DNA of 41,988 nucleotides from Parachlamydiales bacterium. Its GTDB lineage: Bacteria; Chlamydiota; Chlamydiia; Chlamydiales; SM23-39. Position numbers and translations under genes: made by a program. Below are positions 1-8,415 of the stretch, in pieces. The stretch covers positions 1 to 41,988 of the forward strand of contig JACVQJ010000021.1 of the NCBI GenBank assembly GCA_015661075.1, in the 5' to 3' direction. The notes under the pieces are model-generated. The model did no database searches. It was given only the letters and a program-made list of their open reading frames with translations, and was not told the origin of the DNA. The first letter of the stretch is position 1, and the number at the start of each line of letters is the position of its first letter.

Positions 1-92
1 AACAGATTGGTCAAATACCTCAACGCTAATCCCAAAGCCGTAACTTTGACATAAGTGGGAATTCTAGATAACAATATTGGAGATTTTAAATT

Positions 93-677
93 ATGACAAC
101 AGCCTTACGTGAATTGTTAAATGACACTAACTTCTCCTATCGGTTGGATGAAGCAAAAAAAGTGCTTGATCATGCACAAGCGAGCGTGACCTTTTGGGGT
201 ACAAGAGTAGTCAGGGTAAAAGGAGATAATACTTCGGTTACTTTAGACAAGCTGGCTAAAAAAGTCGTACAAGCAGCAAGCCAACGCCTTTCATTAAAAG
301 ACCTAACGTTAAAAGATCGCATTACCGGACTCGACATTACTAATACTTTGCGAAAATTTTATAAAATGACGGATCACCAAATTGCTCAGTCGTGTTTTTT
401 TACCTGGCTCTTAGCCCACATTCGAGAGTTCAGTATGGCAGTCTCAACGACCCGTAAGCATATCGAAGGTTTCCGACCAGATGGTATTTATTTAGCCGGT
501 TGTTCCGAGGATTTTCGGTTTTATGGTAAATCTGATTATAAAAAGCAGTTTGGTTATGATTTACCGGAACATGATGAAAAGTCGGAGCAGTCGGATGGGT
601 ATTCGGAGATCATCATTAAAGAAACGGTGATCAGAGATCTGTGGGAAAAAAGTCACATTAACACAGGCACTGACTGA
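93..677 (+). CDS. Hypothetical protein, 194 aa
   Basis: I do not recognise the family. The product is a soluble, fairly basic protein of 194 residues with no signal peptide or membrane segment. The first 100 residues are rich in Lys, Leu and Thr and look helical; the last 35 are acidic and polar. The ATG at 93 has a GGAG about ten bases upstream, so the start is credible. The coding strand is clearly more A+T rich than the ptsN-accD block beside it, which suggests an accessory or acquired gene. Its 3' end overlaps the end of the convergent PtsN/HTH gene by 25 bases. No motif points to an enzyme. It is a real reading frame by length, RBS and codon pattern, but its function is unknown. Confidence 0.6.
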   Translation: MTTALRELLNDTNFSYRLDEAKKVLDHAQASVTFWGTRVVRVKGDNTSVTLDKLAKKVVQAASQRLSLKDLTLKDRITGLDITNTLRKFYKMTDHQIAQSCFFTWLLAHIREFSMAVSTTRKHIEGFRPDGIYLAGCSEDFRFYGKSDYKKQFGYDLPEHDEKSEQSDGYSEIIIKETVIRDLWEKSHINTGTD

Positions 678-1393
678 CTGGTTGATCCAATTTTTTTGGG
701 GTGGGCGGGAAAATTCGCTTCCCAATTCTTGATCGCCTCGAGAAGCGGCTCTTTAGCGGGATGCTTTTTGAGAAAACTCAAATTGTCCGGCTTGCTGCAT
801 AAATGCGCGAGTTTGGCGAGCAGATGCAAATGGCGCTTGTCATCGCAGGCAAAGAGGAAAAAGAGCGTATGCACCTTCTGTCCGTCCAGAGCGCCGTATT
901 CGATCGGTTTTTGCAAAAAAACAACCGCCACTACATCGAAGGCCTCCTGCAGAAGAAAATCGCGGGTATGGGGAACGGCGATGCCGTTGGACAATGCGGT
1001 CGGCATCAGCCGCTCGCGATCGAGCAACAGATCCGTCAGCACCTCGGCGTCAAGCCGCAGATCTTTGGCGATCAGCTTCATCGAGGTGCGGATCACCTCT
1101 TCTTTCGTGTCGCCGGAAACATTGGCCCACACGCCGCCGCGATGGATGGCTCGAAACAGGCCGAATTGATGGGTGCCCAGACATTCGCTGGCATCCTCGT
1201 TTGATGCAGAAAAGGGAGAAAACTTTCCCTTGCCCTGTTTGCAGCTCAAGACCCAATTTTCGATTTCAGAGCGGCTGAAGCGGAACTGGTTATTCATCCG
1301 GTAATAGGGAATCTTGCTTTCACTCATCCAGCGGCGAACCGTTGTTTCCGACACGTTCAACAACTCAGCCACATCTTTTAATTTCAGATCCAT
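653..1393 (-). CDS. ptsN: PtsN-type EIIA-Ntr protein with N-terminal MerR/excisionase-like HTH
   Basis: An EIIA domain of the nitrogen phosphotransferase type joined to a DNA-binding helix-turn-helix. Starting at MDLKLKD, residues 1-50 form an excisionase-like HTH (DVAELLNVSETTVRRW, followed by RFSRSEIENW). A linker follows, then the EIIA fold with the phosphoryl-acceptor motif AVPHTR. This matches chlamydial ptsN_2 (CT290), which also carries the HTH. The frame stays open up to 1477, but only through a TTG. The ATG at 1393 has a GGGGAAAT about eight bases ahead and matches the family start, so I chose it. It lies downstream of a second ptsN and dut, as in Chlamydia. The role is inferred: a phosphorylation-responsive regulator, with unknown target genes. 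Confidence 0.88.
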   Translation of the reverse strand: MDLKLKDVAELLNVSETTVRRWMSESKIPYYRMNNQFRFSRSEIENWVLSCKQGKGKFSPFSASNEDASECLGTHQFGLFRAIHRGGVWANVSGDTKEEVIRTSMKLIAKDLRLDAEVLTDLLLDRERLMPTALSNGIAVPHTRDFLLQEAFDVVAVVFLQKPIEYGALDGQKVHTLFFLFACDDKRHLHLLAKLAHLCSKPDNLSFLKKHPAKEPLLEAIKNWEANFPAHPKKIGSTSQSVPVLM

Positions 1394-1473
1394 TTTCTTT
1401 ATTTCCCCATCCGTAGGAACGAATAAATCAGAAAATAGCAGAAAGGTTCTACACAAACAAGATGAAAAATGAG

Positions 1474-1923
1474 TCAAAATTTGGAAAAACTGTCCAGAAC
1501 CTCTTGAGGGCTGGCAGCCATCATGAGGATTTTGCGCAAATTGGGATCCTTGATCGCCATCGTCAGCTGGGAAAGAATTCTCAAATACTCCGACTGGCGA
1601 TGATCGGGGCCGCCAATGAGAAAGATAAGCCGGACAGGGGCCTTATCGATCGCGTTCCATTCAATCCCCTTTTTCTGCTGGATACCCACAGCGATAAAGA
1701 AATCCTTGAAGCCTTTGAGTTTGGCGTGCGGGACAGCGACGCCGAGGCCAATGCCCGTCGAAACGAGCTCTTCCCTCTCGAAGATTGCTTTGCGAAATAC
1801 TTCGCGATTCGGAAGTTTTTTTTCCGCATCAAGCCGGTCGATCAAGGCATTGATCGCCTCATTGCGAGTGGACACATCGAGAAATTCGATGAGTGGAGCC
1901 TTGAGATAGTCGGAAATTTTCAC
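1474..1923 (-). CDS. ptsN: PtsN-type EIIA-Ntr phosphotransferase protein
   Basis: A stand-alone EIIA-Ntr domain of about 149 residues, the usual size. It begins VKISDYL and carries the acceptor-histidine motif GVAVPHAKL near the middle, with the conserved LIGGPDH and LRILSQL blocks after it. Family role: phospho-His signalling or regulatory protein that receives phosphate from NPr (HPr-like). It matches CT291, the first of the two chlamydial ptsN genes. The frame can be extended to a GTG at 1989, but that would overlap dut by 35 bases. The GTG at 1923 has AAAGAGG four to five bases upstream and agrees with family N-termini, so I chose it. No EI or HPr gene is visible in the window. Confidence 0.88.
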   Translation of the reverse strand: MKISDYLKAPLIEFLDVSTRNEAINALIDRLDAEKKLPNREVFRKAIFEREELVSTGIGLGVAVPHAKLKGFKDFFIAVGIQQKKGIEWNAIDKAPVRLIFLIGGPDHRQSEYLRILSQLTMAIKDPNLRKILMMAASPQEVLDSFSKF

Positions 1924-1954
1924 GGCGCCTCTTTGCCTGGCAAACACCAGGGAA

Positions 1955-2569
1955 TTAATTCGTGCCAGTATGGCCAAAACCACCCTCACCCCGTTCCGAT
2001 GCAGATAATGCTTCTTCCTGCAACGTAAATTGAGCCTGGATCACAGGCGCTAATACCATTTGAGCCATTCTCATTTTCGGCGCAACCGTGAACGGTTCTC
2101 TACCATGATTGATGAGAATCACCCCAATTTCGCCTCGATAATCAGAATCAATGGTTCCCGGGCTGTTCAAAACGGTGATTTGATGGCGCAGAGCCAATCC
2201 GCTGCGCGGCCGGATCTGTATTTCGAAACCCGCCGGCACTTCCATTTTCAGCCCCGTGGGGATCAGCGCCGATTGGCCCGGAAAAATCACGATGTTTTCT
2301 GAAATGTTCGCCCGTACATCCGCACCCGCGGAAAAAGGCGTTCCATAAACCGGAATCAAATCCACGTCCGGCGCCGTCAAAACAACTTTTAGAGCCGATT
2401 GCAAATCTCCATTCGGGCCTAAATTCGCGCTTTTGGCGTTGGATTCGATTTTTTGCAAAGCGCCTATACCACTTGGGATATGCCGCTTTGCAAAAAATCG
2501 AACCAAAGCCAAAATCATCGAATTTAATCTCCGAAGCGAGATTTGCAACCGGCTCTTTAATTTTTTCAT
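1955..2569 (-). CDS. dut: dUTP diphosphatase (dUTPase) with N-terminal extension
   Basis: Hydrolyses dUTP to dUMP and PPi, keeping uracil out of DNA and feeding dTMP synthesis. All five trimeric dUTPase motifs are present in the last 140 residues: [36 protein letters not shown] and [10 protein letters not shown]. The family is usually about 145 residues; this frame gives 204, with roughly 60 extra basic and hydrophobic residues at the N-terminus. The ATG at 2569 overlaps the accD stop as ATGA, which favours the long form. However, the extension contains a perfect 19-bp inverted repeat (2444-2502) and has no family support. A shorter protein from a non-ATG codon near 2390-2400 is possible. The order accD-dut-ptsN is chlamydial. 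Confidence 0.93.
   Translation of the reverse strand: MKKLKSRLQISLRRLNSMILALVRFFAKRHIPSGIGALQKIESNAKSANLGPNGDLQSALKVVLTAPDVDLIPVYGTPFSAGADVRANISENIVIFPGQSALIPTGLKMEVPAGFEIQIRPRSGLALRHQITVLNSPGTIDSDYRGEIGVILINHGREPFTVAPKMRMAQMVLAPVIQAQFTLQEEALSASERGEGGFGHTGTN
2444..2502. repeat. Perfect 19-bp inverted repeat inside the 5' part of dut
   Basis: TTCGATTTTTTGCAAAGCG at 2444-2462 is exactly mirrored at 2484-2502, with 21 bases between. On RNA it would form a strong stem. It lies entirely in the N-terminal extension of dut, upstream of the conserved dUTPase core. It could be an intergenic hairpin (attenuator or processing site) caught inside an over-long reading frame, or a short palindromic element inserted in frame. 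Confidence 0.85.
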
Positions 2570-3513
2570 GATTCGTGTAAACTTACTGATTGTTCAGCAA
2601 TCTTCAACAGCTCTTTTAATCGGTGGGGTATTTTTTCCGCAAGCGTATCAGCATCTTCGCAGGAGTGCTCGGGATTATTTGTCAGAAAATGGAGAAACAG
2701 GGCCAGGCGCAATTTCAGATCAGAGCGCTTAACGATGCAATCGATAAACCCTTTTTCCAGCAAAAACTCCGATTTTTGCGCGCGCGCGGGCAGCTTTTGC
2801 TTGATCGTCTGCTCGACGACGCGCGGGCCGGCAAACGCGATCAGCGCATCGGGCTCGGCGATGATGATATCCCCCACGGTCGCAAAAGAAGCCGTCACAC
2901 CGCCGGTCGTGGGATTCGTCAAAACCGATAGATAGGGAACCCTGGCCTCATGCAATCGCGCCAGAGCGGCCGTCGTCTTTGCCATCTGCATCAGCGACAG
3001 CACCGATTCCTGCATCCGAGCCCCGCCGGAGGCCGAAACAATCACCAATGGAATTTTTTGCTCGCATGCCCGCTCAATCAGACACGTCAGCCTCTCTCCG
3101 ACGACAGATCCCATCGATCCGCCCATGAAGGCAAAATCGAGTACGGCCAGAGCGATGCGCTGCCCTTCTAATTGACAAATGCCCACCACGATCGCATCAT
3201 CGCGGCCGGTCTTTTGCTTTGATTGAACCAGGCGCTCCTGATAGGATTCCGTATCGACGAATGAAAGATGATCGACAGGCTTGATATTCGTGAAGAGCTC
3301 CTCAAAGGTCCCCGAATCGGCGAGCAGCTGGATCCGGTCTTCCACAGGAAGGCGGTAATGATAGCTGCACTTCGGACAACAATTGAGATTCTGCTGCAGC
3401 TCGTTCGCGTGGATCAATTCGGCACAACCCGAACATTTGATCCAGCCGCTGAAGCCATCCTTCTTCGTCGTCTGAATTTTAATCTTTGGCTTACTGCGTG
3501 AAAACAAACCCAT
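2566..3513 (-). CDS. accD: Acetyl-CoA carboxylase carboxyltransferase subunit beta
   Basis: AccD pairs with AccA to form the carboxyltransferase that moves CO2 from carboxybiotin to acetyl-CoA, giving malonyl-CoA for fatty-acid synthesis in the cytoplasm. The 315 residues begin with the four-cysteine zinc ribbon (C27, C30, C46, C49). The crotonase-fold carboxyltransferase domain follows, with the oxyanion-hole stretches [11 protein letters not shown] and [12 protein letters not shown]. Length is normal. The ATG at 3513 has GAGG about nine bases upstream. The gene is followed by dut with an ATGA overlap, so the two are probably translationally coupled. sodM lies 54 bases upstream on the same strand, as in Chlamydia (CT292-CT294). 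Confidence 0.97.
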   Translation of the reverse strand: MGLFSRSKPKIKIQTTKKDGFSGWIKCSGCAELIHANELQQNLNCCPKCSYHYRLPVEDRIQLLADSGTFEELFTNIKPVDHLSFVDTESYQERLVQSKQKTGRDDAIVVGICQLEGQRIALAVLDFAFMGGSMGSVVGERLTCLIERACEQKIPLVIVSASGGARMQESVLSLMQMAKTTAALARLHEARVPYLSVLTNPTTGGVTASFATVGDIIIAEPDALIAFAGPRVVEQTIKQKLPARAQKSEFLLEKGFIDCIVKRSDLKLRLALFLHFLTNNPEHSCEDADTLAEKIPHRLKELLKIAEQSVSLHES

Positions 3514-3567
3514 TTAACATTCGCCTCTAAAAACCAATTATTTATAAATAATACCACACTCAATGAA

Positions 3568-4191
3568 TTAAGTAATAGCCATCATAAACCTATCTTCCAT
3601 ATTCCTCCAGTTCATCACCTGCCAGAGAGCCTTGACAAAATCAGCCCTAAGATTCTTATATTGAAGGTAATAGGCGTGCTCCCAAACATCTACGGTCAAA
3701 ATCGGGACCAATCCCATCGAACTCAACAAATCATGATTGGAACAAGTGGCGATTTCCAAAACTTTCGAAGATTTATTATAACCCAGCCATCCCCAGCCAG
3801 AGCCCTGGATCATGGTCGCCGCAGCGTTAAATTTTTCCTTGAACGCGTCAAAGGAACCGAAGTCGCGGACGATCATTTTGGCCAGATCCCCTTTTGGCCC
3901 TTGGCCGGCGCCCTTCGAAACAGGACCGAGATTGGTCCAGAAAATGCTGTGGTTGATATGACCGCCGCCGTTGAATTTGATCGCTGATTGGAGCGCAATC
4001 ATGGAAGAAAGATCATTTTTTGATTCCGCCTCATGGTATTTTTCCAGGGCGATGTTCAAATTATTGACATAGGCGCGGTGGTGCTTCGAGTAATGTAACT
4101 CCATGATTTCAGCTGTTATGACGGGCTCGAGGGCATTGTAATCATACGGCAGATCGGGCAACTGATAAACGGTTTTTGTAATTTCGCTCAT
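3568..4191 (-). CDS. sodM: Superoxide dismutase, Fe/Mn family
   Basis: Converts superoxide to oxygen and hydrogen peroxide. The 207 residues contain the two-domain Fe/Mn SOD fold. Metal ligands are visible: H33 in ELHYSKHH, H81 in GGGHINHS, and D168 and H172 in [13 protein letters not shown]77 next to HINHS and [10 protein letters not shown] fit the Mn-type or cambialistic subgroup better than a strict FeSOD, but metal use cannot be proved from sequence. There is no signal peptide, so it is cytoplasmic. The start codon overlaps the radA stop as ATGA, giving a coupled rnc-radA-sodM run. Product and gene order match chlamydial sodM (CT294). Confidence 0.97.
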   Translation of the reverse strand: MSEITKTVYQLPDLPYDYNALEPVITAEIMELHYSKHHRAYVNNLNIALEKYHEAESKNDLSSMIALQSAIKFNGGGHINHSIFWTNLGPVSKGAGQGPKGDLAKMIVRDFGSFDAFKEKFNAAATMIQGSGWGWLGYNKSSKVLEIATCSNHDLLSSMGLVPILTVDVWEHAYYLQYKNLRADFVKALWQVMNWRNMEDRFMMAIT

Positions 4192-5570
4192 TTTTCTCCT
4201 TCACCAAATATTTCACGGATGGCCTCATCGACCAGTTCGACTCCCACGAGCCGGATTTTTTCTGCGAGGGAAGTTGACAGCCCCTTGCAATTTCGTTTCG
4301 GCAAAATACACCGCTTGAACCCCATGTGGATGGCCTCTTTGAGGCGCGTTTCAATCCGGCTGACGCCGCGCACTTCGCCGCCGAGACCGACCTCGCCGAT
4401 CACAATGGTATCGGACGGCACGGGTCGGTTCATGAATGACGATGCGATCGCCATGACGATGCCGAGATCGATGGCGGGTTCAGCAATTTTAAGCCCTCCG
4501 GCCAGAGCGACGAACACATCGCAGTGGTGCAGCTGATACCCGACGCGCTTTTCGAGGACAGCGAGAAGAAGAGCCAGCCGGTTTTGATCGAGGCCGGCCG
4601 AGCGGCGGCTAGGGGTTGCAAAGGCCGTTGTGCTCACCAGCGCCTGGATCTCCAGCAAAAAGGAGCGAACGCCCTCAAGGCCGGGGACGATCGCAGAACC
4701 GGGAACCTCTGTCATTCTTTCCTGTAAAAAAGCCTGCGATGGATTAGGCACTTCGCAAAGACCCGTTTCCTTCATCTGAAAAATAGCAATCTCATCCGTC
4801 GGCCCAAAGCGATTCTTGATGGCGCGCAGCAATCGAAAGCCCATCTGGCGGTCGCCCTCGAAATCAAATACCGAATCGACGATGTGCTCCAATACACGCG
4901 GCCCGGCCAGCTCCCCGGATTTCGTGACATGGCCGATGAGGAACGTGGTGATCCCGCGGCCCTTCGAAATGTGCATGAATTCCGTGGCGATCTCGCGCAC
5001 CTGCACGACAGAGCCAGGCGAGGAGAGGATCTCCGATTTGTAGACGATCTGCACCGAATCGACGATGATGATGTCAGGTTGAATCTGATCGATTTGCGCC
5101 ATGATCGAGCTGAACGCGGTCTCGCTGAGCAAAAAGAGATTGGGCGGGTTGATGCCGATGCGAAGAGCGCGCAGCGACGTCTGCTCGGCAGACTCTTCGC
5201 CGCAGACGTACAGCACGGTCAATCCTTGCACTGCCAAAGCGTTGGCGACCTGCAGTAGCAGCGTCGATTTGCCGACGCCCGGCTCGCCGCCGATGAGATT
5301 GAGCGACCCGGCGACGATCCCGCCGCCAAATAGCCGGTCGAGCTCCCCCATCTTCGTTTCAAGGCGTTGGCTCTGATCCGGATTGATCTCGGAGATCAGC
5401 ATGGGGCGGGCGGCTTTTGCAGCTTTGGCCTCAAATCGCTGTTTTTTTTCGACAGCAGCCACCTCTTCGATGAACGTATTCCAGTTCTGGCACTGGGGAC
5501 AGCTGCCGGACCATTTATTTTGCGCATGGCCACATTCGCGGCAAGCCCAAGAGACCTTCGTTTTATTCAT
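4188..5570 (-). CDS. radA: DNA repair protein RadA (Sms)
   Basis: RadA is a RecA-like ATPase that promotes branch migration of recombination intermediates. From the ATG at 5570 the product is 460 residues. It has an N-terminal zinc finger (C10, C13, C24, C27), Walker [10 protein letters not shown] around residues 92-100, the RadA-specific KNRFG motif in AIKNRFGPT, and a Lon-protease-like C-terminal domain. The frame runs open upstream to about 6188, but that part only shadows rnc. The chosen start gives normal RadA length and an 8-base overlap with the end of rnc. It is part of the rnc-radA-sodM transcription unit. Confidence 0.96.
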   Translation of the reverse strand: MNKTKVSWACRECGHAQNKWSGSCPQCQNWNTFIEEVAAVEKKQRFEAKAAKAARPMLISEINPDQSQRLETKMGELDRLFGGGIVAGSLNLIGGEPGVGKSTLLLQVANALAVQGLTVLYVCGEESAEQTSLRALRIGINPPNLFLLSETAFSSIMAQIDQIQPDIIIVDSVQIVYKSEILSSPGSVVQVREIATEFMHISKGRGITTFLIGHVTKSGELAGPRVLEHIVDSVFDFEGDRQMGFRLLRAIKNRFGPTDEIAIFQMKETGLCEVPNPSQAFLQERMTEVPGSAIVPGLEGVRSFLLEIQALVSTTAFATPSRRSAGLDQNRLALLLAVLEKRVGYQLHHCDVFVALAGGLKIAEPAIDLGIVMAIASSFMNRPVPSDTIVIGEVGLGGEVRGVSRIETRLKEAIHMGFKRCILPKRNCKGLSTSLAEKIRLVGVELVDEAIREIFGEGEK

Positions 5571-6282
5571 GTCGTCCGGCCTCGATCTTGCCCAGCGCTT
5601 CGAACGCGGCCCTTTGTTCCGCTTCTTTTTTCGATGCGGCCATTCCGGCGCCCATGTCTTGATTATTGAGGGAAACGACGACATGGAAAATCTTGGCGTG
5701 GTCCGGCCCCGATTCATCCACCACGCGGTAAAATGGAGGCTTCTGGAATTTTTTTTGGGAATAATCCTGCAGCTCGGCCTTGTAATTGCGCGACGGCTCA
5801 GCGATCGCCTCTTCGATCTCTTTTTCGAAATGAAACACAATAAAAGAGCGCACAGTATTGAGTCCTCCGTCGAGATACATGGCGCCGATAATTGCCTCGA
5901 AACAATCCGCCAAAATCGATCCTTTGGTCCGCCCCTCGCTGAGCTGTTCGCCCTTGCCGAGCAGGATATAGTCGGCGAGCTGCAACTTCTGGATAAATTT
6001 CGCACAGGCAACGGCGTCGACGAGCCGAGAGCGGAGCTGGGACAGAGGACCCTCGGGATAAGAGGGCAGCCGCCGAAAGAGATAATCGGCGAGACAAAGG
6101 CCCAGCACGGAGTCGCCGAGAAATTCCAGGCGTTCGTTATGCTGATCGATCTGGTCGCGATGCTCGTTGACGAACGATCGATGGACAAATGCGAGCATCA
6201 GCAAATCAGGGCTTTCAAATGCCACTCCCAGCTTCTCTTCGATCTGGGGTAGTGTGCGGCGTAAATCTTCATAAAGAGTCAT
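5563..6282 (-). CDS. rnc: Ribonuclease III
   Basis: Cleaves double-stranded RNA in rRNA processing and mRNA turnover. From MTLYEDL the protein is 239 residues, close to the family norm. The catalytic domain shows the signature ERLEFLGDSVLG, and the acidic partner region GSILADCFEAIIGAMYLDGG is present. A dsRNA-binding domain fills the last 75 residues (KAELQDYSQKK to KKEAEQRAAFEALGK). An upstream in-frame start at 6354 would add 24 unrelated residues and invade the promoter region shared with dapL, so I prefer the ATG at 6282. The gene heads the minus-strand run to radA and sodM. Confidence 0.95.
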   Translation of the reverse strand: MTLYEDLRRTLPQIEEKLGVAFESPDLLMLAFVHRSFVNEHRDQIDQHNERLEFLGDSVLGLCLADYLFRRLPSYPEGPLSQLRSRLVDAVACAKFIQKLQLADYILLGKGEQLSEGRTKGSILADCFEAIIGAMYLDGGLNTVRSFIVFHFEKEIEEAIAEPSRNYKAELQDYSQKKFQKPPFYRVVDESGPDHAKIFHVVVSLNNQDMGAGMAASKKEAEQRAAFEALGKIEAGRHE

Positions 6283-6370
6283 GGCTACTATTATATAGTG
6301 GAATGCCGATTTTACAAATATCGAAAGATGGATTAGGATCTCGACTTCGTACAATTTGTTTTAGGTTTCA

Positions 6371-7597
6371 ATGGTCAAGCTCAACCCCCATTTCGCCAAG
6401 CTGTCCACCTACTTTTTATATCCCGAAATCGAGAAAAAAGTGGCTCAGATCAAGGCAAAACAGCCTGGAAAGGCAATGATCAATCTCAGCCTCAGCGACA
6501 TCACAAAACCCCTCTCCCCGACCTTATTGGCCGCCCTGTGCAGCGCTTCGCAGGAAATGGGCGACCGGAATACTTTCCGCGGCTATGGCCCGTCGCAGGG
6601 CTATGCTTTTCTGCGCGAGGCCATTTCCTATGGCGAATACCGCCATCTGGGGATTTCATCGGACGAGATTTTCGTCTCCAATGGGGCGAAGTGCGATTTG
6701 TCCCACATCCAGGAAATTTTCGACATCGACAACCGCGTCGCGATTTGCGACCCAGCTAATCCGGTCTATCTCGATACGACTATTCTCGCGGGGCGCACAC
6801 ACGAGGCGAACGAACAGGGCGAGTACGGCGGCGTCCAAACCATTCCCTGTCTGGAGGAAAACAACTTTATACCCCACCCCCCTTCCGCTCCGTGCGACTT
6901 GATCTATCTTTGCTCTCCGAACAATCCGACCGGCACTGCAATGGACCGGCGATCCATGCGGCAATGGGTAGACTATGCTTTGGACAATCAATCGGTGATC
7001 ATCTTCGACGGCGCCTACGAGGCGTATATTTCTTCCGATGACTGCCCGCACAGCATTTATGAAATCCAGGGAGCGAAAGAAGTCGCCATCGAAGTGCGCT
7101 CATTTTCCAAAACGGCGGGCTTTACGGGGCTGCGCTGTTCCTATACCGTCGTTCCGAAAGAGCTGCGCGCGAATTTGAATGGAAGCGACGTCTCCCTCCA
7201 TTCGCTCTGGCGGCGGCGGCACGACACGAAGTTCGGCGGCGTCCCCTATCCGATTCAAAAATGCGCAGCTGCTTTTTACTCTCCCGAAGGAAACAGGGAA
7301 GTCAAAGAAATTATTTATATGTATCAGGAGCGCGCCCGCTTCCTGGTGGAAGGTCTCAGAAAAATCGGATTAACGGCATATGGCGGCCGGGATGCGCCCT
7401 ATATCTGGTGCAAAGCCCCCTGTTCCATGACCTCCTGGCAATTTTTTGACGATTTACTAACGCGCTTGCAAATCATCTCTGTCCCCGGGCCGGGTTTTGG
7501 GCGCCGCGGAGAAGGTTTTGTGCGCTTATCTGCCTTTGCCGAACCATCCCAGCTCGCCGAAGGGCTGCTCCGGCTAAAGAACCTGTTCAAAATCTAA
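6371..7597 (+). CDS. dapL: LL-diaminopimelate aminotransferase
   Basis: A PLP-dependent aminotransferase that turns tetrahydrodipicolinate directly into LL-diaminopimelate. This is the one-step DAP route known from plants and Chlamydia (CT390), feeding lysine and peptidoglycan precursors. The 408 residues match the family length. Visible motifs are FRGYGPSQGY near residue 70, the PLP-site SPNNPTG (182-188), DGAYEAYI and the Schiff-base lysine K247 in RSFSKTAGFTG. It is transcribed divergently from rnc. TAGG lies a few bases before the ATG. The last seven codons form part of the left arm of a long inverted repeat (7578-7750), which is unusual. Confidence 0.95.
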   Translation: MVKLNPHFAKLSTYFLYPEIEKKVAQIKAKQPGKAMINLSLSDITKPLSPTLLAALCSASQEMGDRNTFRGYGPSQGYAFLREAISYGEYRHLGISSDEIFVSNGAKCDLSHIQEIFDIDNRVAICDPANPVYLDTTILAGRTHEANEQGEYGGVQTIPCLEENNFIPHPPSAPCDLIYLCSPNNPTGTAMDRRSMRQWVDYALDNQSVIIFDGAYEAYISSDDCPHSIYEIQGAKEVAIEVRSFSKTAGFTGLRCSYTVVPKELRANLNGSDVSLHSLWRRRHDTKFGGVPYPIQKCAAAFYSPEGNREVKEIIYMYQERARFLVEGLRKIGLTAYGGRDAPYIWCKAPCSMTSWQFFDDLLTRLQIISVPGPGFGRRGEGFVRLSAFAEPSQLAEGLLRLKNLFKI

Positions 7598-7750
7598 GCT
7601 TCTGTCGATTTTCGGGTTCTTTTGAGCCGATTTTTGATTCTTTTTTGGGGGCTAATATCAACATATCGTATATTGGTCCCCAAAAAAGAATCAAAAATCG
7701 GCCAAAATAATCCCAAAAATCGACGAAGCCTTAGATATTGAACAGGTTCT
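7578..7750. repeat. Long near-perfect inverted repeat, 73-bp arms, at the 3' end of dapL
   Basis: The left arm (7578-7650) and right arm (7678-7750) are about nine-tenths identical when one is reversed; both begin or end with AGAACCTGTTCAA. A 27-base loop separates them. The left arm starts inside the last dapL codons and includes its stop. The inner ends (TTTTTTGGGG / CCCCAAAAAA) are perfect over about 24 bases. As RNA this would make a very long hairpin, which could end dapL transcription or be cut by RNase III. As DNA it may be a palindromic element or an inverted duplication. It carries no reading frame of its own. Confidence 0.9.
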
Positions 7751-7805
7751 AATAAATTATTTTAAACAGGACAAGATCTGGCCTTGGGAGGTATCATATT
7801 CGCCG

Positions 7806-8402
7806 ATGAAAACAACTGTTACCACCCAACAAATCGGCCACTTTTATCAATTCGGATGGATTGAATTTGAAGGCTTTTTATCCGTTGAGGAATGCGCTGC
7901 TATCCAGTCAGCGATATGGGATACGGCACAAAATCGCCTCGGCAAAGACAAGCTCTCGCGCTTCGGACATGAGCGCCTCTATCTCGCCGGGCGCGACTGC
8001 TGGCGCGATTCGCCTTTTCTCAGGCAGCATTATTTGAGCCAGCGCTTTGCGTCGACGGCGGCCAGCCTCTCTAACAAACAGCATCTATTACTCGCCTGCG
8101 ACCAATGGATTCCTGAAGGGAAAACCCTGGAGCCGCTCCGCCTCAACGAGCACGTAAGCTTTCAGAATCTGGCCTGCGGATGTCTGATCTTTTTTGAAAA
8201 AGAGCAGCAAGGCAAAGCCCGGTTCTTTCTTCCGGAGCGCCTGCCCATTTTGACAGGATCCCAGCTCATCATCGCCTATGGAAGCATCACTAGCGTCTTC
8301 ATCCACAATCCTCAAGATCCGAACAACGGCTATTTAAAACAGTTTGGCTACTCGTTCGGCGATCGCATCCGCGCGCAGCATCATCCCGCCTGCCGGATTT
8401 AG
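7806..8402 (+). CDS. Hypothetical protein, 198 aa, weak PhyH-like N-terminus
   Basis: I do not recognise this product with certainty. The N-terminal stretch FGWIEFEGFLSVEECAAIQ resembles the start of phytanoyl-CoA dioxygenase-like proteins. The Fe-binding HxD...H pattern of that family is not evident, so an oxygenase role is not claimed. The protein is soluble, with no signal peptide or membrane segment. GGGAGG lies about 14 bases before the ATG, which is somewhat far. It follows dapL on the same strand, across the long inverted repeat, and ends 13 bases before the convergent AAA ATPase gene. Its base composition matches the housekeeping genes, which suggests a resident chlamydial gene. Confidence 0.75.
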   Translation: MKTTVTTQQIGHFYQFGWIEFEGFLSVEECAAIQSAIWDTAQNRLGKDKLSRFGHERLYLAGRDCWRDSPFLRQHYLSQRFASTAASLSNKQHLLLACDQWIPEGKTLEPLRLNEHVSFQNLACGCLIFFEKEQQGKARFFLPERLPILTGSQLIIAYGSITSVFIHNPQDPNNGYLKQFGYSFGDRIRAQHHPACRI

Positions 8403-8415
8403 AAACCGGTCTAAT

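Noticed and set aside
1..54. An 18-codon open stretch at the left edge, ending in TAA, that could be the tail of an upstream gene (ending KYLNANPKAVTLT, faintly like an IS630 transposase end).
   Set aside because: Too short to assign, and the resemblance is weak; most of the gene would lie outside the window.
696..1204. Plus-strand open frames across the ptsN region and similar antisense frames over accD, radA, rnc, mgtA, tkt, alaS and mfd.
   Set aside because: They are out-of-frame shadows in higher-G+C genes and lack family similarity or RBS.
5571..6188. Upstream extension of the radA frame over rnc.
   Set aside because: The extra 206 residues are only the shadow of rnc; RadA homology and the zinc finger start at 5570.
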